Notes under the pieces: generated by a model
What the model was told of the DNA's origin: nothing
The model's database searches: none
The model's input: only the letters and a program-made list of their open reading frames with translations
Origin: Thalassospira lucentensis
GTDB lineage: Bacteria > Pseudomonadota > Alphaproteobacteria > Rhodospirillales > Thalassospiraceae
Reading direction: 5' to 3'
Length of the DNA stretch: 64,000 bases
Assembly (NCBI RefSeq): GCF_001613805.1
Contig: NZ_LPVY01000024.1
Location: 124,001-188,000 of the forward strand
Shown: positions 27,989 through 36,754 of the stretch, piece by piece
Position numbering within the stretch: the first letter of the stretch is position 1
How the letters are laid out: each line of letters starts with the position of its first letter
Translations under genes and position numbers: made by a program

Positions 27989-28993
27989 CTACATCCGTTC
28001 GTGGAAATGGCAGGCGACCTGATGCTGATCGTTGATCGTGTCAACGCTCGGCACATCGGTTGCACAGACATCTTTGGCAAACGGACATCTGGTACGGAAC
28101 ACGCAACCCGATGGCGGGTTGATCGGGCTGGGCAAATCACCGGTCAGCACGATGCGCTCCTTGGTGCGTTCGATTTCCGGGTCGGGGATAGGGACGGCAG
28201 AAATCAGCGCCTTGGTATAGGGGTGTTTGGGGGCGGCATAGATGCTGTCGCGGTCGGCAAGCTCCATCAGATTGCCCAGATACAGCACCAATATGCGGTG
28301 GCAGATATGACGCACGATCGAAAGATCGTGGCTGATGAAAATCAGTGACAGGTCAAATTCGCGCTGCAATTCCTGCAACAGATTGACAATCTGAGCCTGT
28401 ATCGAGACATCAAGGGCTGAAACCGGCTCGTCGCAGATGATCAGTTTCGGTTCCAGGATCATCGCACGTGCAATGCCGATACGCTGGCACTGCCCGCCCG
28501 AAAATTCATGCGGATAGCGGTTGATCATCTGCGGCAAAAGCCCGACACGCGCCATCATGCGTTTGACGCGTGCCTTGATTTCGTCCTTACCCAGTTCCGG
28601 CTTATGGGTCACCAGCGGTTCGGCAATGATCTCGCCGATTGTCATACGCGGGTTCAGGCTGGCCAGCGGGTCCTGAAAAATGATCTGCAGGTCACGGCGA
28701 AGCGGCTGCATTTCGCGGTGTGGTGCCCCTACAATATCGCGGCCCAGCCACACGACCTGCCCGTCGGTTGGCGGGATCAGTTGCAGGATCGCACGACCAA
28801 GGGTCGATTTGCCGCAACCGGACTCACCAACAATGCCAAGCGTCTCGCCGGGAAACAGGTCGAAATTGATCCCGTCGACGGCTTTCAGTTTACGCTCGGG
28901 ACCGAAAAACCCTTTGCCCGGCAGGGAAAAGTGAACCTTGAGGTCCCGCACGGACAGGATCGGGACGTTTTTCTTTTTACGGATCGCATTCAT
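27989..28993 (-). CDS. oppF: Oligopeptide/dipeptide ABC importer ATPase (OppF/DppF-like)
   Basis: Cytoplasmic ATPase subunit of 334 residues. Walker A GESGCGKST is near residue 60, the signature reads SGGQCQRIG (Cys where Arg is most common), Walker B is LIICDEPVSALD, and a C-terminal oligopeptide-type extension has CVFRTRCPFAKDVC, whose cysteines can bind an Fe-S cluster in related proteins. It is the last gene of the operon and overlaps oppD by 4 bases. Confidence 0.92.
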   Translation of the reverse strand: MNAIRKKKNVPILSVRDLKVHFSLPGKGFFGPERKLKAVDGINFDLFPGETLGIVGESGCGKSTLGRAILQLIPPTDGQVVWLGRDIVGAPHREMQPLRRDLQIIFQDPLASLNPRMTIGEIIAEPLVTHKPELGKDEIKARVKRMMARVGLLPQMINRYPHEFSGGQCQRIGIARAMILEPKLIICDEPVSALDVSIQAQIVNLLQELQREFDLSLIFISHDLSIVRHICHRILVLYLGNLMELADRDSIYAAPKHPYTKALISAVPIPDPEIERTKERIVLTGDLPSPINPPSGCVFRTRCPFAKDVCATDVPSVDTINDQHQVACHFHERM

Positions 28994-29961
28994 TGGCCGT
29001 CCTCCCGGAAGCAGGCACTGGCGCGACCGTCGTCAAAGCCAAACAGACTTGGGCGGGAAACACAGCATCGGTCCATCACATAGGCGCAGCGTTCCTGATA
29101 GGCACAGCCCTGTGGCAGGTTTTGCAGATTGGGCGGCTGTCCGGGGATGGCAAACAGGTTTTCCTCGCTTGCGGTATCGATGCGCGGCATCGATTTCAAA
29201 AGTCCCTCGGTATAGGGATGGTGGCTGTCATAGAAAATGTCGCGCACCGTTCCGGTTTCGACAATCCGCCCGCCATACATCACCATCACCCGGTCACACA
29301 GGCCCGCGACCACGCCAAGATCATGGGTGATCATGACAATGGCCGTATTAAAATCCTTTTTAAGATCGCGCAGCAGATCAAGGATCTGCGCCTGCACCGT
29401 GACATCAAGGGCGGTGGTTGGTTCATCGGCAATCAGGACCTCGGGGTCGCACAGCAATGCCATGGCAATCATGACGCGCTGGCGCATGCCGCCCGAAAAT
29501 TCATGCGGATACATGTGAACGCGCTGGGCTGCACCAGGAATGCCGACACGATCTAGCATGTTGATCGCACGTTTAAGGGCATCGACCTCGGACATGCCGC
29601 GATGTTCCACCAGCACCTCGGTCATTTGTTTTGAGATTTTGAGGAACGGGTTAAGCGACGTCATTGGATCCTGAAAGATCATCGACATCGTGACACCGCG
29701 GATTTTGTTGAGCTGGCGCGACGGGATATTGAGAATATCCTTATCCTTGTAGCGCACCGTACCCGTTGCTTTGCCGTTCTTGGCGAGAAGTCCCATCACG
29801 GCAAGGAAAATCTGGGTTTTGCCCGATCCGGACTCGCCCACAACACCCAGCGTTTCGCCCGGATCGATATGGAAGTTGATGTCATTGACGGCCTCGACCT
29901 CGCCATCCGGAGTCTGGAAGCGGGCGCGAAGGTTTTCAACAGTCAGAATATGATTTGTCAT
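28990..29961 (-). CDS. oppD: Oligopeptide/dipeptide ABC importer ATPase (OppD/DppD-like)
   Basis: Partner ATPase of 323 residues with Walker [10 protein letters not shown], signature [11 protein letters not shown] and Walker [13 protein letters not shown], ending in the family's Cys-containing tail ([15 protein letters not shown]). I choose the ATG at 29961 over one 8 codons upstream because it places the start 4 bases after the oppC stop and gives the usual N-terminus [15 protein letters not shown]. Confidence 0.92.
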   Translation of the reverse strand: MTNHILTVENLRARFQTPDGEVEAVNDINFHIDPGETLGVVGESGSGKTQIFLAVMGLLAKNGKATGTVRYKDKDILNIPSRQLNKIRGVTMSMIFQDPMTSLNPFLKISKQMTEVLVEHRGMSEVDALKRAINMLDRVGIPGAAQRVHMYPHEFSGGMRQRVMIAMALLCDPEVLIADEPTTALDVTVQAQILDLLRDLKKDFNTAIVMITHDLGVVAGLCDRVMVMYGGRIVETGTVRDIFYDSHHPYTEGLLKSMPRIDTASEENLFAIPGQPPNLQNLPQGCAYQERCAYVMDRCCVSRPSLFGFDDGRASACFREDGQ

Positions 29962-29965
29962 TTGC

Positions 29966-30874
29966 CTATCTGTCCTTCGGGTCAAGGGCGTCGCGCAATC
30001 CGTCGCCGATGAAGTTGAAACAGAACAGCGTCAGTGCCAGGAATATCGCCGGATAAATCAGCATCCAGGTCGCCGCTTCGATCACTTTCGCCCCTTCGGA
30101 AATCAGAACGCCCCAGCTTGTCAGCGGCTCCTGCACACCAAGGCCCAGGAACGACAGGAAGCTTTCGGTCAGGATCACCTGCGGAATGGTCAGCGTCATG
30201 TAAACAATGACCGGTCCCAGAACGTTGGGGATGATATGGCGGAAAATGATCTTGAAGTTTGAAACACCCGTCGCATGGGCAGCTTCGATAAATTCGCGCC
30301 GCCGAAGCGACAGCGTCTGCCCGCGGACAATCCGTGCCATGGTCAGCCATTCAACCGCACCAAGGGCAACAAAGATCAGGAAGATGTTTCGGCCAAACAC
30401 CACCATCAGCATTATCACAAAGAACATGAAGGGCAGGGAGTAAAGCACATCAACGAACCGCATCATGATGTTGTCGATACGCCCGCCGAAATAACCGGCA
30501 ACCGCGCCATAGGTCACCCCGATCACAAGGGAGACTGCCGTTGCCAGCAAGCCAACCGCAAGGGATACGCGCGCGCCATAAAGGATGCGGATGAAAATAT
30601 CGCGGCCATTGCCATCCGTGCCAAGGATATGGCCGTTTTCCCAGTTCGGGCCTTCCTGGATATAGCCCCAGTCGATCTGGTCATAGGCAAACGGGCTGAG
30701 CAGCGGGGCGAAAATCGCCATCAGGGTGATGATCGCCAGAATGATCATCGAGCCGACGGCGGCCTTGTTGCGAAACAGTCGAATACGGGCGTCGCGCCAC
30801 AGGCTGCGTCCCTCGATTTCTCCGGGGGCGCCTGCCGCCTGGAGCATCGCAGTTTTTTGATCCTTGTTCATCAT
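29966..30874 (-). CDS. oppC: Peptide ABC importer permease (OppC-like)
   Basis: Inner-membrane permease of 302 residues with about six membrane segments. An OppC-type N-terminal region (SLWRDARIRLFRNKAAVGSMIILAII) precedes the transport domain, whose EAA-like loop (EAAHATGVSNFKIIFRHIIPN) contacts the ATPase. Its start overlaps the oppB stop by one base. Confidence 0.93.
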   Translation of the reverse strand: MMNKDQKTAMLQAAGAPGEIEGRSLWRDARIRLFRNKAAVGSMIILAIITLMAIFAPLLSPFAYDQIDWGYIQEGPNWENGHILGTDGNGRDIFIRILYGARVSLAVGLLATAVSLVIGVTYGAVAGYFGGRIDNIMMRFVDVLYSLPFMFFVIMLMVVFGRNIFLIFVALGAVEWLTMARIVRGQTLSLRRREFIEAAHATGVSNFKIIFRHIIPNVLGPVIVYMTLTIPQVILTESFLSFLGLGVQEPLTSWGVLISEGAKVIEAATWMLIYPAIFLALTLFCFNFIGDGLRDALDPKDR

Positions 30875-31797
30875 TAGCGTGACTTCAGCTTGGGATCGAG
30901 CAGGCCATAAACCGTGTCGACCAGGAAATTCAGAAAGATGATCATCACCGCATAGACGATTACCACACCCATCACGAGCGGGTAGTCGCGGTTAAGCGCG
31001 GCCTTGACGAAATAGGTCCCGATACCGGGCACGCCAAAGATGGTTTCGATGACCACAGAGCCGGTCATCACCGCCGCCGTCGCCGGGCCGAGATAGGACA
31101 CAACCGGCAGAAGTGCTCCCTTGATTGCATGCCGGTTCACGACAAGCTTTTCGCGCAAACCTTTGGCGCGTGCGGTGCGGATGTAATTGGAATGCAGGAC
31201 TTCGACCATCGAGCCGCGTGTCAGGCGTGCGATATAGGCAATCTGCGGCAGGGCAAGGGCAATGATCGGTAAAATCTTGTATTCAATGCCGCCATCGCCC
31301 CATCCCGCGGTCGGCAGGATCGACAGATACAGACCAAACACAAGCGATAGAAGCGGCGCCATGACGAAGTTCGGAATGGCAATGCCAACCATGGCAACGC
31401 CCATCACGACAAAATCAACCGCGCTGTTTTGCCGGAGTGCCGCATAGGTGCCAAAACCGACCCCGAATATCAGGGCAAGGAAGATCGCCGACAGGCCAAG
31501 CTGCATCGAAGCAGGCGCCCCGGCCATGATCAGTTCGGCGACCGAGAAATCGCGAATTTTGATCGAGGGGCCGAAATCGCCGCGCAGGATTTTACCGATA
31601 TAGATCGTGTATTGTTCGATCAGCGGCTTATCAAGGTCATAGGCGGCCTTGATGTTTTTTTCGATTTCCGGCGGCAGTGCACGTTCCTGGTCGAACGGTC
31701 CGCCCGGTGCGATGCGCATCATGAAAAAGGCAACCGTAATCACGATGAACAGCGTCGGGATCGCGATCATCAGGCGCCGGATGGCGTAAGATAACAT
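30874..31797 (-). CDS. oppB: Peptide ABC importer permease (OppB-like)
   Basis: Inner-membrane permease of 307 residues, six membrane segments, with the family opening MLSYAIRRLMIAIPTLFIVI and the EAA loop (YIRTARAKGLREKLVVNRHAIKGALLPVV). The gap from oppA is about 79 bases, the largest in the operon. Confidence 0.93.
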   Translation of the reverse strand: MLSYAIRRLMIAIPTLFIVITVAFFMMRIAPGGPFDQERALPPEIEKNIKAAYDLDKPLIEQYTIYIGKILRGDFGPSIKIRDFSVAELIMAGAPASMQLGLSAIFLALIFGVGFGTYAALRQNSAVDFVVMGVAMVGIAIPNFVMAPLLSLVFGLYLSILPTAGWGDGGIEYKILPIIALALPQIAYIARLTRGSMVEVLHSNYIRTARAKGLREKLVVNRHAIKGALLPVVSYLGPATAAVMTGSVVIETIFGVPGIGTYFVKAALNRDYPLVMGVVIVYAVMIIFLNFLVDTVYGLLDPKLKSR

Positions 31798-31876
31798 AAT
31801 TCTCTCTCATCCCCATTGGGGGCCGGTGGAATGCCGCAGGCCCGTTGACCGGACCTGCGGCAAAGGTCTCCGGCGT

Positions 31877-33511
31877 TTACTCTTTGATGTCGAGCCAGCG
31901 GGTCAGGTGGCGATCCGGGGCGTTATCGATCCAGCCTTCGATCTTTGGCGAGACGAGCTGTTTCGAGACATAATAGTAAATGGGAACGTAGGGCTGCGCT
32001 TCCATCATGATGGCTTCGGCCTGCTTCATCAGTTCGGCACGCTTTTTAAGGTCGCCTTCCTTTTCGGCTTCAAGCATCAGTTCGTTGAAACGCGGATTGT
32101 CGAATGCGGCATAGTTCAGCGGGCCGGTGCGTTCTTCGCCCAGGAACAGGAAGTTCTGTGCGTCGTTGTAATCAGCAATCCAGCCAGCGCGTGCCACTTC
32201 AAAATTACCGACTTTCAGGTCGGCATAGTGGATTTTGCCTTCGGTGTTAAACAGTTCGGCCTGAACGCCGATCTGCTTCCACATGTTCTGAACCGCAATC
32301 GCGATACGTTTGTGGTTTTCCGACGTGTTGTAACGAAGCGTGAATTTAAGGGGATTATCCGGACCGTAACCTGCTTCGGCCAGAAGCTTTTTGGCTTCTT
32401 CGAGTTTTTCGTTATAGGGCAGATCTTTCCACGAAATATAGGCCGGTTCGCCGTAGTTGCCGGTTCCCGGCGGGACAAAGGAATAAGCCGGAAGTTCGCC
32501 GGTCTTCAGGACGGAATCAGTGATGGCTTCGCGGTTGATCGCCATCGACAATGCCTTGCGCACGCGCGCATCCTTGAACATGTCCTTGTCGGTGCGGATC
32601 GCATAATAATAGATACCGGCATAAGGAACGATGCGCAGGCTATCGGCGAGGTTATCGCGCAGCCAGGAAATCTGTTCGGATGCGATGTCGCGTGCAACGT
32701 CCAGTTCACCGGCACGGAAACGGTTCTGCATCGCGGTGCGATCTTCGTGGGTGTAATAAATCACCTCGTCGATCGGCACATTGGCCGCGTCATAGAATTC
32801 CGGGTTCTTTTCAAGCTTGGTATGAACGTTCGGCAGCCATTCCGTCAGTTTGTATGGGCCGTTGACCACAATGTTTTCCGGCTTGACCCAATCCTTGCCA
32901 AATTTGGCAACCGCATGCTGCGGGATCGGGAAAGCGGTCTGGTGGGTCAGTTGGGCCAGAAAGTAGGGGGCAGGTGCGGTCAGTTTAACCTGCAGGGTTT
33001 TGTCATCCAGTGCGGTGGCGGCGATTTTCGCGCCTTCCTTGCCACTGTTAACAGCCTCTGCACCCTCGATGATATAAAGCAGGGACGCATATTCCGCCCC
33101 GGTCGACGGATCAAGCAGGCGGTTCCAGCCCGCGATGAAATCCTGTGCCGTGACCGGAACACCGTCCGACCAGTTATGGTCGCGAATTTTAAAGGTATAA
33201 GTCATGCCATCGTCGGAAACGGTCCAGCTTTCGGCTGCACCCGGGACCGGCTCGCCATTCGGGCCATAGGTCAGAAGACCCAGGAACATATCGTCCGAAA
33301 TACGGCTGGTCTGAACCGTCGAGATATAATGCGGGTCCATCGATTGCGGTTCGCCGTCATTGCCGACACGCAGAATTTTTTCCGCCTGCGCATGTGTGGT
33401 CGACAGCATGGTCATGGACCCGGCAAGCAATGCCGTACCCAGCACAAACGCCCGCGAGGAATTAAGCAATCCCTTCACGAGACCGTTTGCGGTCTTCGCG
33501 TGTTTTGACAT
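31877..33511 (-). CDS. oppA: Periplasmic oligopeptide-binding protein (OppA-like)
   Basis: Family 5 solute-binding protein of 544 residues that delivers peptides to OppBC. A twin-basic start leads to a hydrophobic stretch and cleavage near THAQA. Mature landmarks are LRVGNDGEPQSMDPHYIST and WTVSDDGMTYTFKIRDH with NWSDG, matching OppA/MppA. The ATG at 33511 is chosen because GGGAG lies nine bases ahead; a second ATG six codons upstream lies within that ribosome site. It is the first gene of oppABCDF. The long upstream gap (33512-34160) contains repeated TGCGT motifs. Confidence 0.93.
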   Translation of the reverse strand: MSKHAKTANGLVKGLLNSSRAFVLGTALLAGSMTMLSTTHAQAEKILRVGNDGEPQSMDPHYISTVQTSRISDDMFLGLLTYGPNGEPVPGAAESWTVSDDGMTYTFKIRDHNWSDGVPVTAQDFIAGWNRLLDPSTGAEYASLLYIIEGAEAVNSGKEGAKIAATALDDKTLQVKLTAPAPYFLAQLTHQTAFPIPQHAVAKFGKDWVKPENIVVNGPYKLTEWLPNVHTKLEKNPEFYDAANVPIDEVIYYTHEDRTAMQNRFRAGELDVARDIASEQISWLRDNLADSLRIVPYAGIYYYAIRTDKDMFKDARVRKALSMAINREAITDSVLKTGELPAYSFVPPGTGNYGEPAYISWKDLPYNEKLEEAKKLLAEAGYGPDNPLKFTLRYNTSENHKRIAIAVQNMWKQIGVQAELFNTEGKIHYADLKVGNFEVARAGWIADYNDAQNFLFLGEERTGPLNYAAFDNPRFNELMLEAEKEGDLKKRAELMKQAEAIMMEAQPYVPIYYYVSKQLVSPKIEGWIDNAPDRHLTRWLDIKE

Positions 33512-34160
33512 GTGTAATGTCTCCCTCATCCATTTTGCTTTGTTGTCGACGTACTCCCTGAAAGTACGTACGCAAAAATACTGAGACTGACATGCGTAAT
33601 CTGCAAGTCACGATTCCACAAACCTAAAACAATTGGTGATTATTTGCGTGATATGGGTAATTTATTGATGGAACTTTGCGAAATTTGGATGAATTGCCAA
33701 TGATTGTTCGGTAGCAGAAGGCTTCAACCAGAGCCTGCAAAACCGTTTCATGCGTAACGTCATGCCTCGTGTCGCAGGCTGGACGCTACATGCGTGAAAT
33801 GTGAAATAGTTCACATTCAAAGGGTTGGCGGTGAAAACAACTGGTTACGAATCGGGCGATGGGAAAGGTTGCATATTTTTGCATCAAAACTAACGAGAAT
33901 CAGTATCTTGGCGCGAAAATGAGTGGTTGATGTTTTCCGTTTTGGTGAAGCCGCGGGCTTCCGGCAGTTATCTTGCCCGGGACGCCTCCCGGCGATATGC
34001 CATTTCAGTGCCATACAATTTTCCGTTGTGAAATCGGTATTGCCGGGCTAGGCATTTTGCAACTTTGCCCTTCTTCTATTCGGGCCTCGAAATCAGGTAG
34101 TGCCGCCAGGCAGTCTTTCCTGATGCGGGAAACATTAAAGCCAGATGATGTGATGCCACC
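33512..34160. promoter_or_regulatory. Long regulatory gap between oppA and the AraC array
   Basis: No gene is visible in these 649 bases between two divergent operons. Four copies of an 8-base motif, (A/T)TGCGT(A/G)A, lie at 33592-33599, 33644-33651, 33750-33757 and 33790-33797, all in the same direction. A perfect hairpin GAAGCC-GCG-GGCTTC is at 33947-33961, and GTACGTAC lies near 33573. The region is AT-rich compared with neighbouring genes, as expected for a control region. No promoter could be fixed with confidence. Confidence 0.4.
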
Positions 34161-35378
34161 ATGCTCGAAACACCCAGACTTTGTCTGTTGCTGATTGCGG
34201 TTGTCGGTTTGGTACAGGGGATGTTCCTGCTGCTGTTGCTGTATCACCAGGGGAAACGTGCCTTTTGTGCCAATCGCTGGTTATTTGTTTTCATCATCGC
34301 GGTCTGCCTCAGCTTCGTTGAAGATCTGGCTGATGTGTTGCTGGAACCGTCGATAACCCTGTATCTGATCCCGGTGTTCCTGACGGCGACCTTTGTCCTA
34401 ATGCCCGCAATATTTTTGTATTTCCGCGAAATCGCCGGGCATTCCGCAAGGCGGCCCTTGTTGCATTTCGCGATCATCCTGCCGGTATTCGTGTCGTTGG
34501 TTGTTTCGGTTTTTCTGATTTTGCAAAATTTTCAGGATTTGATTGTTGGCGAGGGCGAGATCGAACTGGAACTTGAGGATCATTTTGTCCTGGGGATGAT
34601 CCTTTTAACCGTGATTTTCGCGCTGTATCTGCAAGTCGTGATTTACATGGTGCGGACGTGGCGGGTTACCTATCGATATTTGCGTCAGGCCGGGGAACAG
34701 TTGGGGGCAGATGAAAAAGCCCTGCGGCGCTGGGTTCGCGAACTTCTGATCGGTATCAGCATCATCTTTGTGATTTTTGCTGCGACCACCATACTCGAAA
34801 TCTTTACAACGGAAAGTGACTGGTCGGTTGTGTTCGTCCAGGCTGGTTTTGTTCTGGTGTTTTTGCGTCTATGTCACCTGATTGCGGCCAACCCGGCTCT
34901 GTTCGTTCAGGCGGAATGGGACGGGGCGCAAGAGATAGTAATGGACAACAGCACTGACGTCTTCTTTCCAACCGGGACGAAGCAAACCCGGTTTGCGCCT
35001 CGCAATCTGGTAGATGCCGACGAAATCAGCAGAATTTGTAAACGACTTGACGATATAAAAGCTAAAAGCGATCTGCTTTTCGATCCGCTAGTCAGCCTGC
35101 CAAAGCTTGCGACCGCTGTAGGGGCGACACCCAATCAGCTTTCATTTGTCTTAAACCAGCATCTTTGCAAAAGCTTCTTTGACTTCATCAACGAAGCCCG
35201 GACGGACGAGGCATCCCGCTTGCTGGTCAATGAACCGGATCGCACGATCCTTGATATCGCGACCAGTGTGGGTTTCAATTCGAAATCGACCTTCAATCTT
35301 GCCTTCAAGAAAATCACCGGCAAAACACCCAGTGTTTACCGATCAGAAACCATGTCGCAGCGTAACACTGCACCATAG
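34161..35378 (+). CDS. Membrane-embedded AraC-family regulator, copy 1
   Basis: A 405-residue protein with about seven hydrophobic segments (roughly 8-28, 40-57, 65-88, 100-120, 143-167, 194-215, 223-242), a linker, and a C-terminal AraC-type DNA-binding domain (about 305-395) with two helix-turn-helix units (LPKLATAVGATPNQLSFVLN and ILDIATSVGFNSKSTFNLAFKK). It should sense a signal in or at the inner membrane and bind DNA on the cytoplasmic side; that is inference from topology. Two paralogues follow in tandem. Its linker (about 260-300) is longest and its DNA-binding domain is the most divergent of the three. Confidence 0.82.
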   Translation: MLETPRLCLLLIAVVGLVQGMFLLLLLYHQGKRAFCANRWLFVFIIAVCLSFVEDLADVLLEPSITLYLIPVFLTATFVLMPAIFLYFREIAGHSARRPLLHFAIILPVFVSLVVSVFLILQNFQDLIVGEGEIELELEDHFVLGMILLTVIFALYLQVVIYMVRTWRVTYRYLRQAGEQLGADEKALRRWVRELLIGISIIFVIFAATTILEIFTTESDWSVVFVQAGFVLVFLRLCHLIAANPALFVQAEWDGAQEIVMDNSTDVFFPTGTKQTRFAPRNLVDADEISRICKRLDDIKAKSDLLFDPLVSLPKLATAVGATPNQLSFVLNQHLCKSFFDFINEARTDEASRLLVNEPDRTILDIATSVGFNSKSTFNLAFKKITGKTPSVYRSETMSQRNTAP

Positions 35379-35461
35379 GGCTGTTTTCTGCTTTTCAGCG
35401 GGGGAGCGTGGGTATGATATCGCTGTTGTAACCTTTATCGTCGCAAGCGACGGACACATGA

Positions 35462-36682
35462 ATGTTTGAAACACTTGATCTTCTTTTTCTGATCGTTTCG
35501 GTTCTTGGAACTGCACAGGCGATTTTCCTGATTGTCCTGCTGATGGATGAAGGGAAACGGGCATTTACGGCCAATCGATGGCTGATGGTATTCGGATTTT
35601 CTGTCGGCATGAGTTTTATCGATGATACGTTCGATCCGATGATCAGCCCGCTGACGAACCTGTATCTTGTCCCGGTTTTTGCGCCATTCTTTTTTGCCTT
35701 GATCCCGTCGATCTATCTGTATTTCCGGGAGATTTCCGGCGATCCGGCTCCACGACCATATCGGCATTTTCTGGTGCTGCTGCCGGTTACTGCGGCCATC
35801 GGGCTTATGGTCTACCTGAAACGTGCGCGTATGATCGCCAACAATGGTCATATTCGTGATGCCGGTTTGCAGATCGAGTTTTCGGCAACGGGGCTTGCCG
35901 ATATGGTGTTGCTGGCCATCGTGATTCTGTTTTGTGTCCTGTTTGCCGTTTACATGACAGGCATCTGGCGGTGTGCGCGGCGTTATCTGCAACAGGCCGA
36001 CTGGCAGCTTCAGGCCGATAGTGAACGGCTGCGCCGGTGGGTGACGGAACTTCTTGTCGGCATGACTGTGTTGTTTACTGTCTTTACCCTGACCAATCTG
36101 TTCGATCTGTTTGTGTCGCGGGCGGAGTGGCTGTCGCTTGGTGTCAAGGTGGGGTTTGTGCTTGTCTTTTTCCGGATGTGCCAGGTGATTGCGCAGAATC
36201 CTGCGCTTTTTGTGCAGCCGGAAACCGAAGGCGGCGTTTTTGACGATCTATCTGTGCGTCATGGTCCCGCACAAGAGCCTGATGACCAAAACGCCCCAAT
36301 GTCGCGTGCAATTGTAGACGTTTCCAATATAGAACGCATTCGCACCCGGCTTGAAAGGATTGTCACAGATCGGAATGTGATGCTTGATCCGCTTCTGACC
36401 ATGCCGAAACTTGCCAATGCGGTCGGCGTGACACCCAACCAGCTTTCCTATGTCCTGAACCAGCATCTGGGCAAAAGCTTCTTTGATTTCGTCAACGAGG
36501 TCCGAACAAACGAGGCATCCCGCCTTCTGATCGAGGAGCCGGATCGCACGATCCTCGATATCGCAATCAGTGTCGGGTTCAATTCCAAATCCACCTTCAA
36601 TCTGGCTTTCAAGAAAACTACCGGCAAAACGCCAAGTGTTTATCGATCGGAGACCATTTCGCAGTGTAGCACTGGTCAGTAG
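35462..36682 (+). CDS. Membrane-embedded AraC-family regulator, copy 2
   Basis: Second of three tandem paralogues, 406 residues, same layout: about seven membrane segments in residues 1-245 and an AraC-type domain at about 305-400. The stretch from 36386 to 36630, encoding most of the DNA-binding domain, is about 96% identical in DNA to the same part of copy 3 (nine differences by eye), far closer than the membrane halves. The start follows a block shared with copy 3 (ACGGACRC, then ATGAATG). The gap from copy 1 is 83 bases, and the family-specific ending SVYRSET resembles copy 1. Confidence 0.82.
   Translation: MFETLDLLFLIVSVLGTAQAIFLIVLLMDEGKRAFTANRWLMVFGFSVGMSFIDDTFDPMISPLTNLYLVPVFAPFFFALIPSIYLYFREISGDPAPRPYRHFLVLLPVTAAIGLMVYLKRARMIANNGHIRDAGLQIEFSATGLADMVLLAIVILFCVLFAVYMTGIWRCARRYLQQADWQLQADSERLRRWVTELLVGMTVLFTVFTLTNLFDLFVSRAEWLSLGVKVGFVLVFFRMCQVIAQNPALFVQPETEGGVFDDLSVRHGPAQEPDDQNAPMSRAIVDVSNIERIRTRLERIVTDRNVMLDPLLTMPKLANAVGVTPNQLSYVLNQHLGKSFFDFVNEVRTNEASRLLIEEPDRTILDIAISVGFNSKSTFNLAFKKTTGKTPSVYRSETISQCSTGQ
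36386..36630 (+). repeat. 245-base near-identical repeat, unit 1
   Basis: This segment of AraC copy 2 aligns without gaps to 37655-37899 in copy 3 with nine differences counted by eye, seven of them silent third-position changes. It covers both helix-turn-helix units. Confidence 0.85.
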
Positions 36683-36754
36683 CCCGATATCCTGACTAGT
36701 CTTGGCCGGAATTCGGATATCCCTCCCGTATCACCGCAAATCACGGACGCATGA

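Noticed and set aside
31826..33508. A 560-codon open frame on the plus strand opposite oppA
   Set aside because: It mirrors the oppA coding frame, has no ribosome site or recognisable domain, and its composition (runs of Phe, Val, Arg) is typical of a shadow of a GC-rich gene.
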